A stretch of 33,594 nt of DNA from a virus. The notes beneath the pieces were generated by a model that ran no database searches, was not told the DNA's origin, and worked only from the letters and a program-made list of their open reading frames with translations. This document shows, one piece after another, positions 14,409-22,202 of the stretch (position 1 is its first letter; every line of letters begins with the position of its first letter). A program made the translations under genes and the position numbers. The stretch spans positions 1 through 33,594 of the IMG/VR virus record IMGVR_UViG_3300046836_000673; one strand, written 5' to 3'.

Positions 14409-15322
14409 CAAGCGCCCTCCGGTCGGAAGCCCTTAAACACCGGGAAGCGCGGGGCCTCGTCGGTCCCGACGGCCTGGTACTTGAAGCAGACCGTCGCGCC
14501 GAGCAGCGACTCGCGCCGGGCCCAGAAGTCGGCCCGCTGCGCGGCCGTGAAGCCGGAGCCGATGTTGAAGCGCCGGAAGGCGCGAGCAGGCGGACCCGCA
14601 ACATGGGCGAAGCCCTTGGGAAGCTGAACCTCAAGTTCGACCACGAGGGCCCCGAGATCACCGAGGGGCTTCAGGTTCGCCTTGTGGGTCGAGCGCTCGG
14701 TGTGCCCCAAGGCGTCGACCGAGGCTTCATTCGCGTTGTGCTGTCTTTCGACAAACCCCACGATGACCGCTTCTGCGTCGGCGAATCGCTTCACCTTGAG
14801 CAGGCCGCCCTCGCGCACGGTCGAACGGCCGTGCTTGTAGAGCCCGGCGGGGTCTCGGAGCATCACGCCCTCCCAGCCCTCGGCGACGCGGCGCGCCTCG
14901 TACCGCTCGAGTGCTACTGCGTCGCGGATCCAGGTGTGGGGGACGCATTGATAGGCGTCTAAGAACCCGGCACGTGTCGCGAGCACTACCAAGCGACTTT
15001 CGAAGTCGAGTTCGGGCCGGTCGACAACGTCGAAGGCGTAGAACGCGACCTCGGGCTCGCCGGCCTTGCTCATGACTGCCGAAGTCGTTCGCTGGAAGCA
15101 GTCCTTCGCGGTCGGATCGCCGACCACGAGCTCGCCGTCGAGGCCGTCGCAGTGCGCCTCGAGCCACGCCCGGGTGTAGTCATTGGGGATAGGCTTCAAA
15201 TTGCGAGACAGCGCCTTCCCGTTCAGGACGACGCACCGGATCCCGTCGAACTTAGGACTCGCGAGCACGGGGAACCGGAGCTTCGTCAGGTCAGCGTTGC
15301 ACGCCAGCATCGGCTTAAACAT
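14408..15322 (-). CDS. ATP-dependent DNA ligase
   Basis: 304 residues. The adenylation motif is ASPKFDGIR with Lys24, followed by motif Ia-like residues (LNGKALSRN), motif III YAFDVVDR, motif IV EGVMLRDP and motif V LLKVKRFADAEAVI. A C-terminal OB-fold part follows (GSGFTAAQRADFW..LLGATVCFKYQAVG). It seals nicks using ATP, as in replication and recombination. Size is typical of the short phage ligases. It overlaps the upstream methyltransferase gene by 8 bp. Confidence 0.9.
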   Translation of the reverse strand: MFKPMLACNADLTKLRFPVLASPKFDGIRCVVLNGKALSRNLKPIPNDYTRAWLEAHCDGLDGELVVGDPTAKDCFQRTTSAVMSKAGEPEVAFYAFDVVDRPELDFESRLVVLATRAGFLDAYQCVPHTWIRDAVALERYEARRVAEGWEGVMLRDPAGLYKHGRSTVREGGLLKVKRFADAEAVIVGFVERQHNANEASVDALGHTERSTHKANLKPLGDLGALVVELEVQLPKGFAHVAGPPARAFRRFNIGSGFTAAQRADFWARRESLLGATVCFKYQAVGTDEAPRFPVFKGFRPEGA

Positions 15323-15824
15323 GGGGCACCTTCTTCGGGCGGAAGATCACGACGGCAGAGGGGAACGGGGCCGGGTTCTTCGACTCGTTGAAGTGCAGCC
15401 GGCCGCGCAGGAAGCGGACCTCGACGTCGACCGCGCAGGTTCCCTGGACAATCCAGTCTTGCCACCAAGCCGTGTCGGTCCGGGCCGGGAGCAAACACAC
15501 GACGGGCACACCCGCCACGGCAGCACAACGCTGGGCTTTCATGACCCACTCGCCGATTCCCCGACCGTAGGGCGGGTTCATCCACAGCACGTCGCCGGGC
15601 GTAACCTCGTCAGGCCAGGTGAGCCGAAGCGCATTCACGTCCTTCGTCCAGAAGGACGGCACGACCGCGTTTTCTGCCGAGGCGCAGACGTCGTGCGTGA
15701 TCCCGAACTCCTTCACGAGCTCGGCCGCGAGCGCCCGGGGCGTCGCCCAGTCCTCTGACTTCGAGGAGAACAGGACGGGAGAGAGCTTCCGGGGCTTGGC
15801 TGCCTTCCGCTTGTCGGCCTTCAC
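15315..15824 (-). CDS. DNA N-6-adenine methyltransferase (phage Dam type)
   Basis: 169 residues from GTG 15824 (AAGGG Shine-Dalgarno; GTGA overlap with the upstream stop). Features are EDWATPRALAAELVKEFGITHDVCAS, WMNPPYGRGIGEWV with the catalytic NPPY, VVCLLPARTDTAWWQDW and FLRGRLHF, matching the phage adenine methyltransferase family (DNA_N-6-adenine MTase). It would methylate adenines in phage DNA, for protection or timing. Together with the C5 enzyme this gives the phage two modification activities. Confidence 0.87.
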   Translation of the reverse strand: MKADKRKAAKPRKLSPVLFSSKSEDWATPRALAAELVKEFGITHDVCASAENAVVPSFWTKDVNALRLTWPDEVTPGDVLWMNPPYGRGIGEWVMKAQRCAAVAGVPVVCLLPARTDTAWWQDWIVQGTCAVDVEVRFLRGRLHFNESKNPAPFPSAVVIFRPKKVPHV

Positions 15825-16420
15825 GCGGCACCCTTGATGCTCGCCGTCGCCCGGGTGTCGACGTAGGTGAACGGCGGGGCGACCCCGCTCGAGTGATGGG
15901 CCGCCGCGGACAGGGCCCAGTGCAGCCGCATGGCTGGCGCGTGCTTCGTCCCGCGGGTCATCCACAGCGACCCCAAGGCGATGTTCTGCGCGCAGCCAAT
16001 GGCCGCGTAGCCGTCGACGGGCTCGCCGACCTGATAGTCGGCCTCGATCTCGAACAGCCGCCCGGCTACGCCGACCAGGAACACGCCGCCCTGGTCGGCC
16101 TTGTCCTCACCTTCCCCGCGCCAGCCGCCGCGCGTGAAGGTCTCGCGAACAGCGTCGACGAAGTCGGTCGCGAGGTACCGGTGAACGTCCACGCCGGCAG
16201 GGAGTGCCGGAACCTGCAGCCTGTACCGGAGCAGCTGGCCCATGCGGAAAGACGTCGTGAACCCCACGACCATCGGGAGCGCTCCGAGCTTGCCGGGCAC
16301 GCTCAGCCGGAAGACCTTGTCGTCGCGGCGGGACGTTCTCCCGTGGCCCGTGTCGACGCCGACCGTGTCGCCGCCCATGTGAACGTGTCCGCCCTGCGCA
16401 ATCGCCGCGATACAGGTCAT
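15821..16420 (-). CDS. Proteasome beta / HslV-like Ntn hydrolase
   Basis: 199 residues from ATG 16420, with GGAGGG Shine-Dalgarno 6 nt upstream. It begins Met-Thr-Cys-Ile, so removing Met exposes Thr1, the nucleophile of proteasome and HslV subunits. Counting from Thr1, GGDTVGVD places Asp at 17 and DDKVFRL a Lys at 34, close to the canonical Asp17/Lys33. FTTS (about 75) and AIGCAQNIALGSLW match the conserved AxGSG..YALgA segment. It should be an N-terminal nucleophile peptidase. No HslU/Clp-type ATPase is visible in the window, so it would act alone or with a host partner. Its role in infection is unknown. Confidence 0.78.
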   Translation of the reverse strand: MTCIAAIAQGGHVHMGGDTVGVDTGHGRTSRRDDKVFRLSVPGKLGALPMVVGFTTSFRMGQLLRYRLQVPALPAGVDVHRYLATDFVDAVRETFTRGGWRGEGEDKADQGGVFLVGVAGRLFEIEADYQVGEPVDGYAAIGCAQNIALGSLWMTRGTKHAPAMRLHWALSAAAHHSSGVAPPFTYVDTRATASIKGAA

Positions 16421-16531
16421 GTGCTGCCCTCCGAAGGAGAAAAAAGGTGGCGCCGAATTGCCCGGCTCGGCACCCACACCGCTGCATTCCCCGCCGCCCC
16501 GGTGTCCGTCCAAGGGAGGGCGGCGAAGACG

Positions 16532-16552
16532 GCCGATTCTTGACGTATCGGC
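16532..16552 (-). promoter_or_regulatory. Dispersed palindrome copy R7
   Basis: On minus: GCCGAT, spacer ACGTCAAGA, ATCGGC. Its first base is the G of the TAG stop of the 16552-17115 gene, the same TAGCCGAT arrangement as R2. The remaining gap to 16421 shows only the Shine-Dalgarno of the next gene. Confidence 0.7.
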
Positions 16553-17115
16553 TACGCCGCCGAAGAAGCCGCCACGGGCTTGCCGTCGAGGAGGGCGCGG
16601 TTCGCGTCGACCTGGTCCTGATCGAGGTCCACGTGCGTCCAGCGCACGAGGGTGATCATCTTGCCGGCGTTCTTCCCCTTCTGGATCGGACGCTGAAAGG
16701 TCTCGTAAGCGATTTCAAACCCGCGCGCCGGATTGACCTCGCCGGCCTTGGGGTCCTTGTTGATGTAGGTCTCGAGCAGACCCTCGAACTCCTCGTCGCT
16801 CTCGCCCTCGCACCCGTCGAGCTTCTCGAGGAAGCCCTTCACGTTGCCCGGCGCCGACTCGAACTTCGTCAGCTGCTGGACGTAGGAGCACGACGTGCCC
16901 GCGGGGTTGGCGAGCTCGGGCTTCCCGTTCGCGTCGACCGCGTCCGGCATGCTCTCCGAGCTCTTCACCAGGAATTCGGCGATGAACGTGTCCCCGTTGT
17001 AGAGCTCTTCCAGGGAGATGCTCTTGACGATGAGCACGCCCTTCCCTTGCTTGATGTAGTTACCGCCGCCCGTCGCCCGCGCCTTCGCGATTTTCTTGAT
17101 GATTGCCTTCGACAT
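16552..17115 (-). CDS. Hypothetical early protein, ssDNA-binding role possible
   Basis: 187 residues from ATG 17115 (AAGGACGAG upstream). Pattern: MSKAIIKKIAKARATGGGNYIKQGKGVLIVKSISLEELYNGDTFIAEFLVKSSES..PAGTSCSYVQQLTKFESAPGNVKGFLEKL. Short beta strands alternate with acidic stretches and an acidic C-terminal half. This type of protein is common in phage replication operons near RecB-like nucleases and polymerases. An OB-fold single-strand binding role is only a guess from length and neighbours. It is followed immediately by R7. Confidence 0.5.
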   Translation of the reverse strand: MSKAIIKKIAKARATGGGNYIKQGKGVLIVKSISLEELYNGDTFIAEFLVKSSESMPDAVDANGKPELANPAGTSCSYVQQLTKFESAPGNVKGFLEKLDGCEGESDEEFEGLLETYINKDPKAGEVNPARGFEIAYETFQRPIQKGKNAGKMITLVRWTHVDLDQDQVDANRALLDGKPVAASSAA

Positions 17116-17140
17116 TTGGTCTCGTCCTTGCTTTTCGGTA

Positions 17141-17371
17141 CTACCCCTCGGCGGAATGCCGCTGGGATTCTTCAGGTATCGGCTCGGCCACCTTGAGCAC
17201 AGGGCGCCTGCGCCGGTGGCGCCGCTTGGCCTTGGCGGGCTTGGGCAGCCACGGGCGGAAGGTGGGCTTCCAGCCTGAGGCCTTCAGCGCGAAGGCCAAC
17301 TGTGTCGAGTCGATGTCGTGTGGAACGGTGGGCCGGAAGAGGCCGGCGAGCCAGGTTAGTAGCGCCCTCAC
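17141..17371 (-). CDS. Small basic protein of unknown function
   Basis: 76 residues from GTG 17371 (GTGA overlap with the previous stop). MRALLTWLAGLFRPTVP is hydrophobic-amphipathic, followed by DSTQLAFALKASGWKPTF and a very basic KPAKAKRRHRRRRP. The C-terminal tail AEPIPEES is encoded by repeat R8, so the end of the protein may be shaped by the DNA element. Start choice rests on the overlap only. Confidence 0.45.
   Translation of the reverse strand: MRALLTWLAGLFRPTVPHDIDSTQLAFALKASGWKPTFRPWLPKPAKAKRRHRRRRPVLKVAEPIPEESQRHSAEG
17164..17182 (-). promoter_or_regulatory. Dispersed palindrome copy R8 (one half-site degenerate)
   Basis: On minus: CCGAT, spacer ACCTGAAGA, ATCCC, so the distal half-site is altered. 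It is preceded by GGCCGAG as in R3 and R10 and encodes AEPIPEES near the end of the 17141-17371 protein. Confidence 0.5.
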
Positions 17372-17469
17372 AGGGCACCCACGTGCCCAGCAATCGCTTT
17401 GAGCAGCCCGAGCCGCCGCTTCGGGTCCATCCCGCTCAGGGCGTAGAGCAGGCGTTGAATGGCGGTCAT
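17368..17469 (-). CDS. Very short hypothetical protein
   Basis: 33 residues, MTAIQRLLYALSGMDPKRRLGLLKAIAGHVGAL, mainly helical and basic. ATG 17469 overlaps the upstream stop and its TGA overlaps the next GTG. Its existence is supported only by this overlap chain. Confidence 0.4.
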   Translation of the reverse strand: MTAIQRLLYALSGMDPKRRLGLLKAIAGHVGAL

Positions 17470-17894
17470 GATGCGTCCTCCGCGTCGAGGCCGCCGCCCA
17501 GTCGCCGCGCCTCGCGCACGGCCCGGGCAACGGCTGGGCGCTCGGCGGCGAGCTTCTGGACCTGCCGGTAAACGCCGACCTGGCTCCGGGTCGTAATCGA
17601 CCCCCACATGTCCTCAGGGGTCCACAGCCCAAAGAGGAGGTAGAGCGCGGCGTCGACCTTGATCCCATGCGTCTCGGTGCGCAGGTCCTGGATCGCGAGG
17701 TCGACGACCTCGTCGGCCAGCCGGATGACCGACTCGTCGGAGATCAGCGAGTTGACCATCGACGGGTGCAGGAAGGCCTCGCGGTCGCGCTCGGCCGCGT
17801 CCCTGTGCATCTGCTCTGTAGCCGCACGGGCGCGCACGGACCGCTCCTGTCGGGCCTGCCGCTGTTCGAGGGTGGGAATGTGGCGCGCGGTCAT
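17466..17894 (-). CDS. Hypothetical helical protein
   Basis: 142 residues with ATGA overlaps at both ends. The N-terminal 40 residues are charged and probably coiled (TLEQRQARQERSVRARAATEQMHRDAAERDREAF). The middle holds DEVVDLAIQDLRTETHGIKVDAALYLLFGLWTPEDMWG, followed by a basic C-terminus. No family is recognised; a small early operon protein. Confidence 0.5.
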   Translation of the reverse strand: MTARHIPTLEQRQARQERSVRARAATEQMHRDAAERDREAFLHPSMVNSLISDESVIRLADEVVDLAIQDLRTETHGIKVDAALYLLFGLWTPEDMWGSITTRSQVGVYRQVQKLAAERPAVARAVREARRLGGGLDAEDAS

Positions 17895-18652
17895 GGCGAC
17901 GCCTTCTTTCCCAACTTCTTAAGGGACTTCAGGGCGAGCTCACCATCGGCCAGGAACACGACCGGGGCGGGTCCGGAACGGTTCACGTGGACCGCGAGCC
18001 CCTCGACCTTGATGGCAGGAGATCCCCACCAAGAGATCACGGTCGCGCTGCCCGAGGCTCGCACGGTCGCGCTGCCCGAGGCTCGCACGGTCGCGCTGCC
18101 CCAGGCTTCCACGGTCGCGCTGCCCGAGGCTCGCACGGTCGCGCTGCCCGAGGCTTCCACGGTCGCGCTGCCCGAGGCTTCCACGGTCGCGCTGCCCGAG
18201 GCTTCCACGGTCGCGCTGTCCCAGGCTCGCACGGCCGCGCTGCCCGAGGCTCGCACGGTCGCGCTGCCCGAGGCTCGCACGGTCGCGCTGCCCGAGGCGA
18301 TGAACTGCCTTGCCTCCTTCGCGAGGTGAGTACCACTTTGGAAAACACCGGCCTCCGCGAGTTCCTGCTCGGTGGCCTCGCGCAGGAGGCGCACGCGCCG
18401 GGCAACGCACTTGCGATCCTTGTTCTCGCAGTCGCCCTCGACGCCTTCTGCCTCGACCACGTAGGCCTTGGCGCCGGGCTTCCACCAGCACGCAACCCAG
18501 TCGGTCAGGTGCAGGCCACGGTGGCAGAGATATACCTCGCCGTCGACGCTCTGCCACTCGCCAGGCTTGCCTTCCTTGGGCAGGTCCCACACGAGGGAAC
18601 CGCCGTGGAAGGACTGACCGTCCAAGAGAACCTTGAAGAGGGTCTTAGACAT
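17891..18652 (-). CDS. DUF7666-like protein with 8-residue tandem repeats
   Basis: 253 residues. The N-terminal domain (about 1-110) has CHRGLHLTDWVACWW and AKAYVVEAEGVEGDCENKDRKCVARRVRLLREATEQEL, resembling the phage/prophage domain often annotated DUF7666. Eleven copies of an 8-residue unit follow (consensus G-S-A-T-V-R/E-A-S) at about residues 118-205, then a tail LAVHVNRSGPAPVVFLADGEL. Such repeats may fold as a solenoid or beta-helix. The 24-bp DNA repeats are nearly identical, so copy number may change by slippage. Function unknown. The stop overlaps the 17894 start. Confidence 0.65.
   Translation of the reverse strand: MSKTLFKVLLDGQSFHGGSLVWDLPKEGKPGEWQSVDGEVYLCHRGLHLTDWVACWWKPGAKAYVVEAEGVEGDCENKDRKCVARRVRLLREATEQELAEAGVFQSGTHLAKEARQFIASGSATVRASGSATVRASGSAAVRAWDSATVEASGSATVEASGSATVEASGSATVRASGSATVEAWGSATVRASGSATVRASGSATVISWWGSPAIKVEGLAVHVNRSGPAPVVFLADGELALKSLKKLGKKASP
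18038..18301 (-). repeat. Eleven tandem 24-bp repeats in a coding region
   Basis: Units start at 18038 and every 24 bp up to 18278. On + each begins CACGGTCGCGCTG and ends GAGGCTCG or GAGGCTTC. Differences are confined to one or two bases and change Arg/Glu at position 6 and Ser/Trp at position 8 of the peptide unit. The array keeps frame throughout. Confidence 0.9.
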
Positions 18653-18929
18653 GGGCCGCCCCGTCGACCTGCTCGGCGCGACGAGCCTGCGCGCGGAGTT
18701 CGGTCAGCCGGCGCTCGATCTCGGCCTTGGTCAGGCCGTCCACGAACGCGAGACGCTGCTCGAAGGTAAGGGCGGCGACTGCGCTGTCGCGAGCAGCGCG
18801 GGTCGCCTGTACCGCCGCAAAATCCCTATCCGTCCACTTCGCCACGATCTTGCCTTGCAGCCTCTTCAGCTGTCGTCCGTGCTTTGCCTGCGCCTTGAAG
18901 TAAGCCACTGCCGTGTCCTTCTCGTTCAC
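18645..18929 (-). CDS. Hypothetical helical protein
   Basis: 94 residues from GTG 18929 (MNEKDTAVAYFKAQAKHGRQLKRLQGKIVAKW...). A frame-extended TTG start at 19067 has no Shine-Dalgarno and would add an Arg/Gly-rich tail, so it is less likely. The sequence is charged and helical with FEQRLAFVDGLTKAEIERRLTELRAQ at the end. It overlaps the DUF7666-like gene by 8 bp. The start is uncertain because only a weak ribosome site is visible. Confidence 0.45.
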   Translation of the reverse strand: MNEKDTAVAYFKAQAKHGRQLKRLQGKIVAKWTDRDFAAVQATRAARDSAVAALTFEQRLAFVDGLTKAEIERRLTELRAQARRAEQVDGAAHV

Positions 18930-19082
18930 CTGTGCACCCGTGCCTTTCGTGTCGTGCGTTTGCTGCTCGTCCCGTGCTCGTCCTGCTAGGTGCCCGCGTG
19001 CCCGGAGTAAGAACCCCTGGCCTCCCACCCACGCCCTTCGGCCTCGACCGCCACGCCCCGCGACCAACTGAAAAACAGAGTA

Positions 19083-19103
19083 GCCGATACCTAACGAATC
19101 GGC
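19083..19103 (+). promoter_or_regulatory. Dispersed palindrome copy R9 (inverted relative to transcription)
   Basis: On plus: GCCGAT, spacer ACCTAACGA, ATCGGC. It begins 3 nt past the helicase stop. Read leftward the stem is followed by TACTCTGTTTTT, so this copy could also work as a weak terminator. It is one of two copies that run against local transcription. The remaining intergenic sequence to 18930 shows nothing else I can support. Confidence 0.6.
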
Positions 19104-19106
19104 AAA

Positions 19107-21125
19107 TCAACCGGCGGCCTTCGACAAGCCCGCTAAAAGCTTCTGGTCAGACAGTGTGGTTCCCTTCACGTAGCCCGCCCGCCCGAGCGCGATGTCGAAA
19201 GCCGATTCGAGTTCCGTCACGTGTAGGTAAAGCTCGACCGTCACGACGCTGGCCTTCTGCAGCGACCGGTGCGTGCGCCCGATCAGCTGTTCCCAGATTC
19301 CCGCGTCGGCCGGCGGCTGCATCACGAGGTTCGCGCTGAACGCCTGCAGGTTCCGGCCGCGGTGGTGGGCCTTGATGGATGCCACGACGCTCCGGTCCCC
19401 ACGCTCGGCGCGGATGCCGATGGCTGCCTCGTCGCCGCGCCCGTAGTAGGGGCGCCCTGCGGCCTTCGCGACCAGGTGGCCGAGCGCCGGGTTCTCGACC
19501 CACACGATCCCGGGCTTCCCCTTGGCCTCCTGTTCGAGCATCCAGGCCGCCGCGTCTCGCGCGAGCCAGTCCGAGAGCCACTTCGTCTTAGTCTCGTGCG
19601 GCACGGTCTTTTCGATTGCGCTCCACGCCTCCCAAGTCTTCGACGCCCACGTCGTCTTTAGGCCCCGGTAGCCTGCGACATGGCGGCGCGCGGCCTCCTT
19701 CAGCAACCCCTCCGAATCCATGTTCGGCACGCGCGGCCCGTCGAGCGCTGCCCGGACCTCTTTGTTCCAGGCCTTCCGGGCGCGGTACCAGCGCGGGATC
19801 AGCCCATCCGGCTCGGCGAACTCCTCGGGCGGGATGCCTGGGAAGTTCCAATACATGAAGAACCCGCAAGCGACCTCGCGCGCCCACATCGCGGCCTCGA
19901 GCGCGTCGTCGGTCTTCTCGCCGTCAGGGCGCGTCTTCTTCGAGCGGACCATTGCGAGCGCGTCCTTCACCTCCTGCGGCATGGGCGGTGGTTCGCGCTC
20001 GGCGACGATGAGCTCGACCCCGGTCAGCGACCCCTCGAACGTGGCCACGACGCCGGCCGTCTCAATGAACCGCCGGGCAAAGCCCTGATAGACCGTCTCC
20101 CCGGGCTTGCAGAGCCTCAGGAGCGCCCCCGGCGGCGCCGGTTCCACCCCGGGCCTGGTCGGGTTCAGGGCCTTGCCCCAGGCGGTCACGACGCTCGGCT
20201 CGATTGGCACCGGCGAGCACTCGCGCAGCGACAAGGCGGCAAGGTGGGAGTAATCCTCAATCCCTCGCGAGGTAAGGGAGCCGGTGTGGCAAAAGAAGCG
20301 GGTATCGGGCTTGTTCAGGAAGTGATCGAGGAACCGGCCCACGCGCACCGCGGTCCGGTCCTTCAGCGCCTGCGCCTCGTCGGCGATCACGACCGTGATG
20401 TCGGGCCGCGCCTCGAACCACTGAGAGAACCGGGGCGACGAAAGCTCGCTGTACTTCAGGACGTGAAGCACAGGCCGGCCCTGCACGTATTCGCCATTCG
20501 GTCCCGCGCCGGGCTCGCCGCCGCCGAGGTTCGGAACCTGGAAATGCTGGGCCCACAGGCGGAAGTCGGCGAGGAACTGCGGCTTCAGTGTGTTGGGCAG
20601 GAGCAGGACGGCCTCGCGGCAGTCCGGGACCACCATCGCGACGAGGATGTCGATCCCGGTCTTGCCCGAGCCGACGGCGATTGGTCCGAGGCAACCCTGC
20701 ACGAGCGCGGCTTCGTAGAGGTACCAGGCCTGAATGTCTCGCAGGTCCGTGATGCAGGCCGACCCGGGCGTGCCGTCGTACATCGCCGGGTTGAGCTCGT
20801 GGCAAAGGCAGCCGTCGCCGCGCGCGCGGCCGTTGCTCAGGCGCGCGGTCATCTCCCGGCGCATCATCTCGAAGCCCTCTTCGGTCGGAACTGGCCGATA
20901 GGGCAGAGCGAGGATCCGCTCGAGGTCCTCCGAGTTCCGCACGGCGTCCTCGCCGTGTTCCTTCACGAAGCGCTCGTCGCGGTTGCGGCTCTCGGCCGCG
21001 AGGCGTGCCACTCGAGCAGCCTTGAAGCCCTCGCGGGTCGCGACCGGCCGGGCGTCGGCCGCGGCCTCGCGGATCTCTTCTGCGGTGGCGGCGCGCTGCT
21101 TTCGGAGCTTCCGGAGCAGGCTCAT
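19107..21125 (-). CDS. SF2 (SNF2/DEAD-like) DNA helicase or translocase
   Basis: 672 residues from ATG 21125 (TGATG overlap). Walker A is GPIAVGSGKTG (about 150), motif II VVIADEAQALKD (about 248) and motif III-like FFCHTGSLTSRG. C-terminally there is a helicase domain with GIVWVENPALGHLV, SANLVMQPPADAGIWEQLIGRTHR (motif VI, about 616) and the following Leu-rich segment. An N-terminal 60-residue Ala/Arg-rich region precedes the core. It should use ATP to move on or unwind DNA in replication, recombination or repair. A CLCHELN segment before Walker A could bind metal. Confidence 0.85.
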   Translation of the reverse strand: MSLLRKLRKQRAATAEEIREAAADARPVATREGFKAARVARLAAESRNRDERFVKEHGEDAVRNSEDLERILALPYRPVPTEEGFEMMRREMTARLSNGRARGDGCLCHELNPAMYDGTPGSACITDLRDIQAWYLYEAALVQGCLGPIAVGSGKTGIDILVAMVVPDCREAVLLLPNTLKPQFLADFRLWAQHFQVPNLGGGEPGAGPNGEYVQGRPVLHVLKYSELSSPRFSQWFEARPDITVVIADEAQALKDRTAVRVGRFLDHFLNKPDTRFFCHTGSLTSRGIEDYSHLAALSLRECSPVPIEPSVVTAWGKALNPTRPGVEPAPPGALLRLCKPGETVYQGFARRFIETAGVVATFEGSLTGVELIVAEREPPPMPQEVKDALAMVRSKKTRPDGEKTDDALEAAMWAREVACGFFMYWNFPGIPPEEFAEPDGLIPRWYRARKAWNKEVRAALDGPRVPNMDSEGLLKEAARRHVAGYRGLKTTWASKTWEAWSAIEKTVPHETKTKWLSDWLARDAAAWMLEQEAKGKPGIVWVENPALGHLVAKAAGRPYYGRGDEAAIGIRAERGDRSVVASIKAHHRGRNLQAFSANLVMQPPADAGIWEQLIGRTHRSLQKASVVTVELYLHVTELESAFDIALGRAGYVKGTTLSDQKLLAGLSKAAG

Positions 21126-21334
21126 CAGTCCTCGCCCATCTCTTCGAAAACGTCTCGAAGCCACTGACACAGAAACCGCCAGGCTCGCACCGGCCAGGGT
21201 GTTTCCAACACCGCGAGCCGCGCCTCGATCTCAAGGACGGCGCGTGCGAGCAGGACGTCTCCTGCTTCGGGATGACCAGGGGTCATGGACGGGGCGCAGC
21301 TAAGGGCGAATCGGAGTCGGTCTAGGTGTCTCAA
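21125..21334 (-). CDS. Small hypothetical protein
   Basis: 69 residues if it starts at TTG 21334, which overlaps the upstream stop (TTGA). An ATG at 21286 gives 53 residues, and neither has a clear Shine-Dalgarno. The C-terminus LLARAVLEIEARLAVLETPWPVRAWRFLCQWLRDVFEEMGED is amphipathic and acidic. Stop overlaps the helicase ATG. Confidence 0.4.
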   Translation of the reverse strand: MRHLDRLRFALSCAPSMTPGHPEAGDVLLARAVLEIEARLAVLETPWPVRAWRFLCQWLRDVFEEMGED

Positions 21335-21672
21335 GGCTTGAACCGTTCTAGGCCCGCGGCCTCGTGGATGGGCACGCACGCGACGTGCCGAGTCTTCGTG
21401 ACGGGGTCGACCTGCCAGACCATCGCGTGCGTTGACCAGGCCGACGACCAGTCTCGCATATGGAACCGCTCGGCAAGCTCGGCCAGGGTGAACCGGTTGA
21501 CCGCCGGGCGATTCCACCAGCGTCGACACGTCGAGCAGCGGAAGAGCGTGCACGTCCCGTGCTCGTTCACGCCCTCCCGCTCGATCCGGCCGCCGCAGTC
21601 GTTGTGCAGCGCCCGGCCGGCGATCACGTCGTCGCGCTCGAGGGGCTTTGTCGGGTAGGTCAACCTAGGCAT
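21331..21672 (-). CDS. Zinc-finger-like hypothetical protein
   Basis: 113 residues, ATG 21672. One possible metal site is DCGGRI..GTCTLFRCSTCRRWW (Cys26, Cys41, Cys46, Cys49), with Trp and Arg after it. Then LAELAERFHMRDWSSAW and a C-terminal VPIHEAAGLERFKP. It overlaps the upstream gene end by 8 bp. A nucleic-acid binding role would fit the finger but is not shown. Confidence 0.5.
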   Translation of the reverse strand: MPRLTYPTKPLERDDVIAGRALHNDCGGRIEREGVNEHGTCTLFRCSTCRRWWNRPAVNRFTLAELAERFHMRDWSSAWSTHAMVWQVDPVTKTRHVACVPIHEAAGLERFKP

Positions 21673-21877
21673 TGCCGACTCCTCGTTGCTGGTAGCCGCG
21701 CACCGTTGCGCGGACGCGCACGCCCGTACCGTCGCATCGAAAGCACCGGCTGATTTCTTCCGTGTCGAGCGCGCAGCTGCAGACGTTCACCGGGTGGTTG
21801 CAACGGGTGCAGATGTGGCCGCACCCGAAGCAGTGATCGCATTCCAGCGGCGGCCTATGTTCCGGCGGTGGGAGCAT
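21665..21877 (-). CDS. Cys-rich zinc-ribbon protein (DnaJ-like knuckles)
   Basis: 70 residues from ATG 21877 (AGGAG, 8 nt spacing). It contains CDHCFGCGHICTRC, CSC and CFRCDGTG, i.e. CxxC and CxxCxGxG knuckles similar to the DnaJ zinc domain, enough for two zinc ions. It begins inside the end of the 21855-22202 gene (23-bp overlap). Probably a small zinc protein; partner unknown. Confidence 0.55.
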   Translation of the reverse strand: MLPPPEHRPPLECDHCFGCGHICTRCNHPVNVCSCALDTEEISRCFRCDGTGVRVRATVRGYQQRGVGNA

Positions 21878-22202
21878 CGCTGGTCTCCTGCGCGTGAAGT
21901 CGTCGCCCTTCCTCGGACCAGTGCAGGATCGGTTCGGCGAAGAACAGCTGCCCGGTGGCGGGGTCCTGCTCGGTCTTCTGTGCACGCATGAAGAGGGTCA
22001 GCGCGCAGCCGCACGGGATGGTGCGAAGCGTGTTGACAGTCTTCCTGCGCCCGCTCTTCATGGGCGGCCCGAGCGGCCCGCGCTTGGAGACCCGCCGCTC
22101 CCCGCTACCGCCGCACCGGCTGCAGTGCTTGACGGCGAAGGGCGTGAGGTCCGCCACCCGGACCGGAATGCGCTTGACCATCACCTCGGCCGGCAGGGTC
22201 AT
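21855..22202 (-). CDS. Protein with CxxCxGxG knuckle
   Basis: 115 residues, ATG 22202 overlapping the upstream stop (ATGA). It starts MTLPAEVMVKRIPVRVADL, then HCSRCGGSGERR, followed by a basic loop and IPCGCALTLF, so Cys27, Cys30 and the CGC pair could bind one zinc. The C-terminus is acidic. The neighbouring 21665-21877 protein has the same kind of knuckle, suggesting duplication or a shared partner. Confidence 0.5.
   Translation of the reverse strand: MTLPAEVMVKRIPVRVADLTPFAVKHCSRCGGSGERRVSKRGPLGPPMKSGRRKTVNTLRTIPCGCALTLFMRAQKTEQDPATGQLFFAEPILHWSEEGRRLHAQETSDAPTAGT

Noticed and set aside
18038-18301. Tandem repeats as a CRISPR array
   Set aside because: Units are directly adjacent without spacers, keep the reading frame and encode a repetitive peptide.
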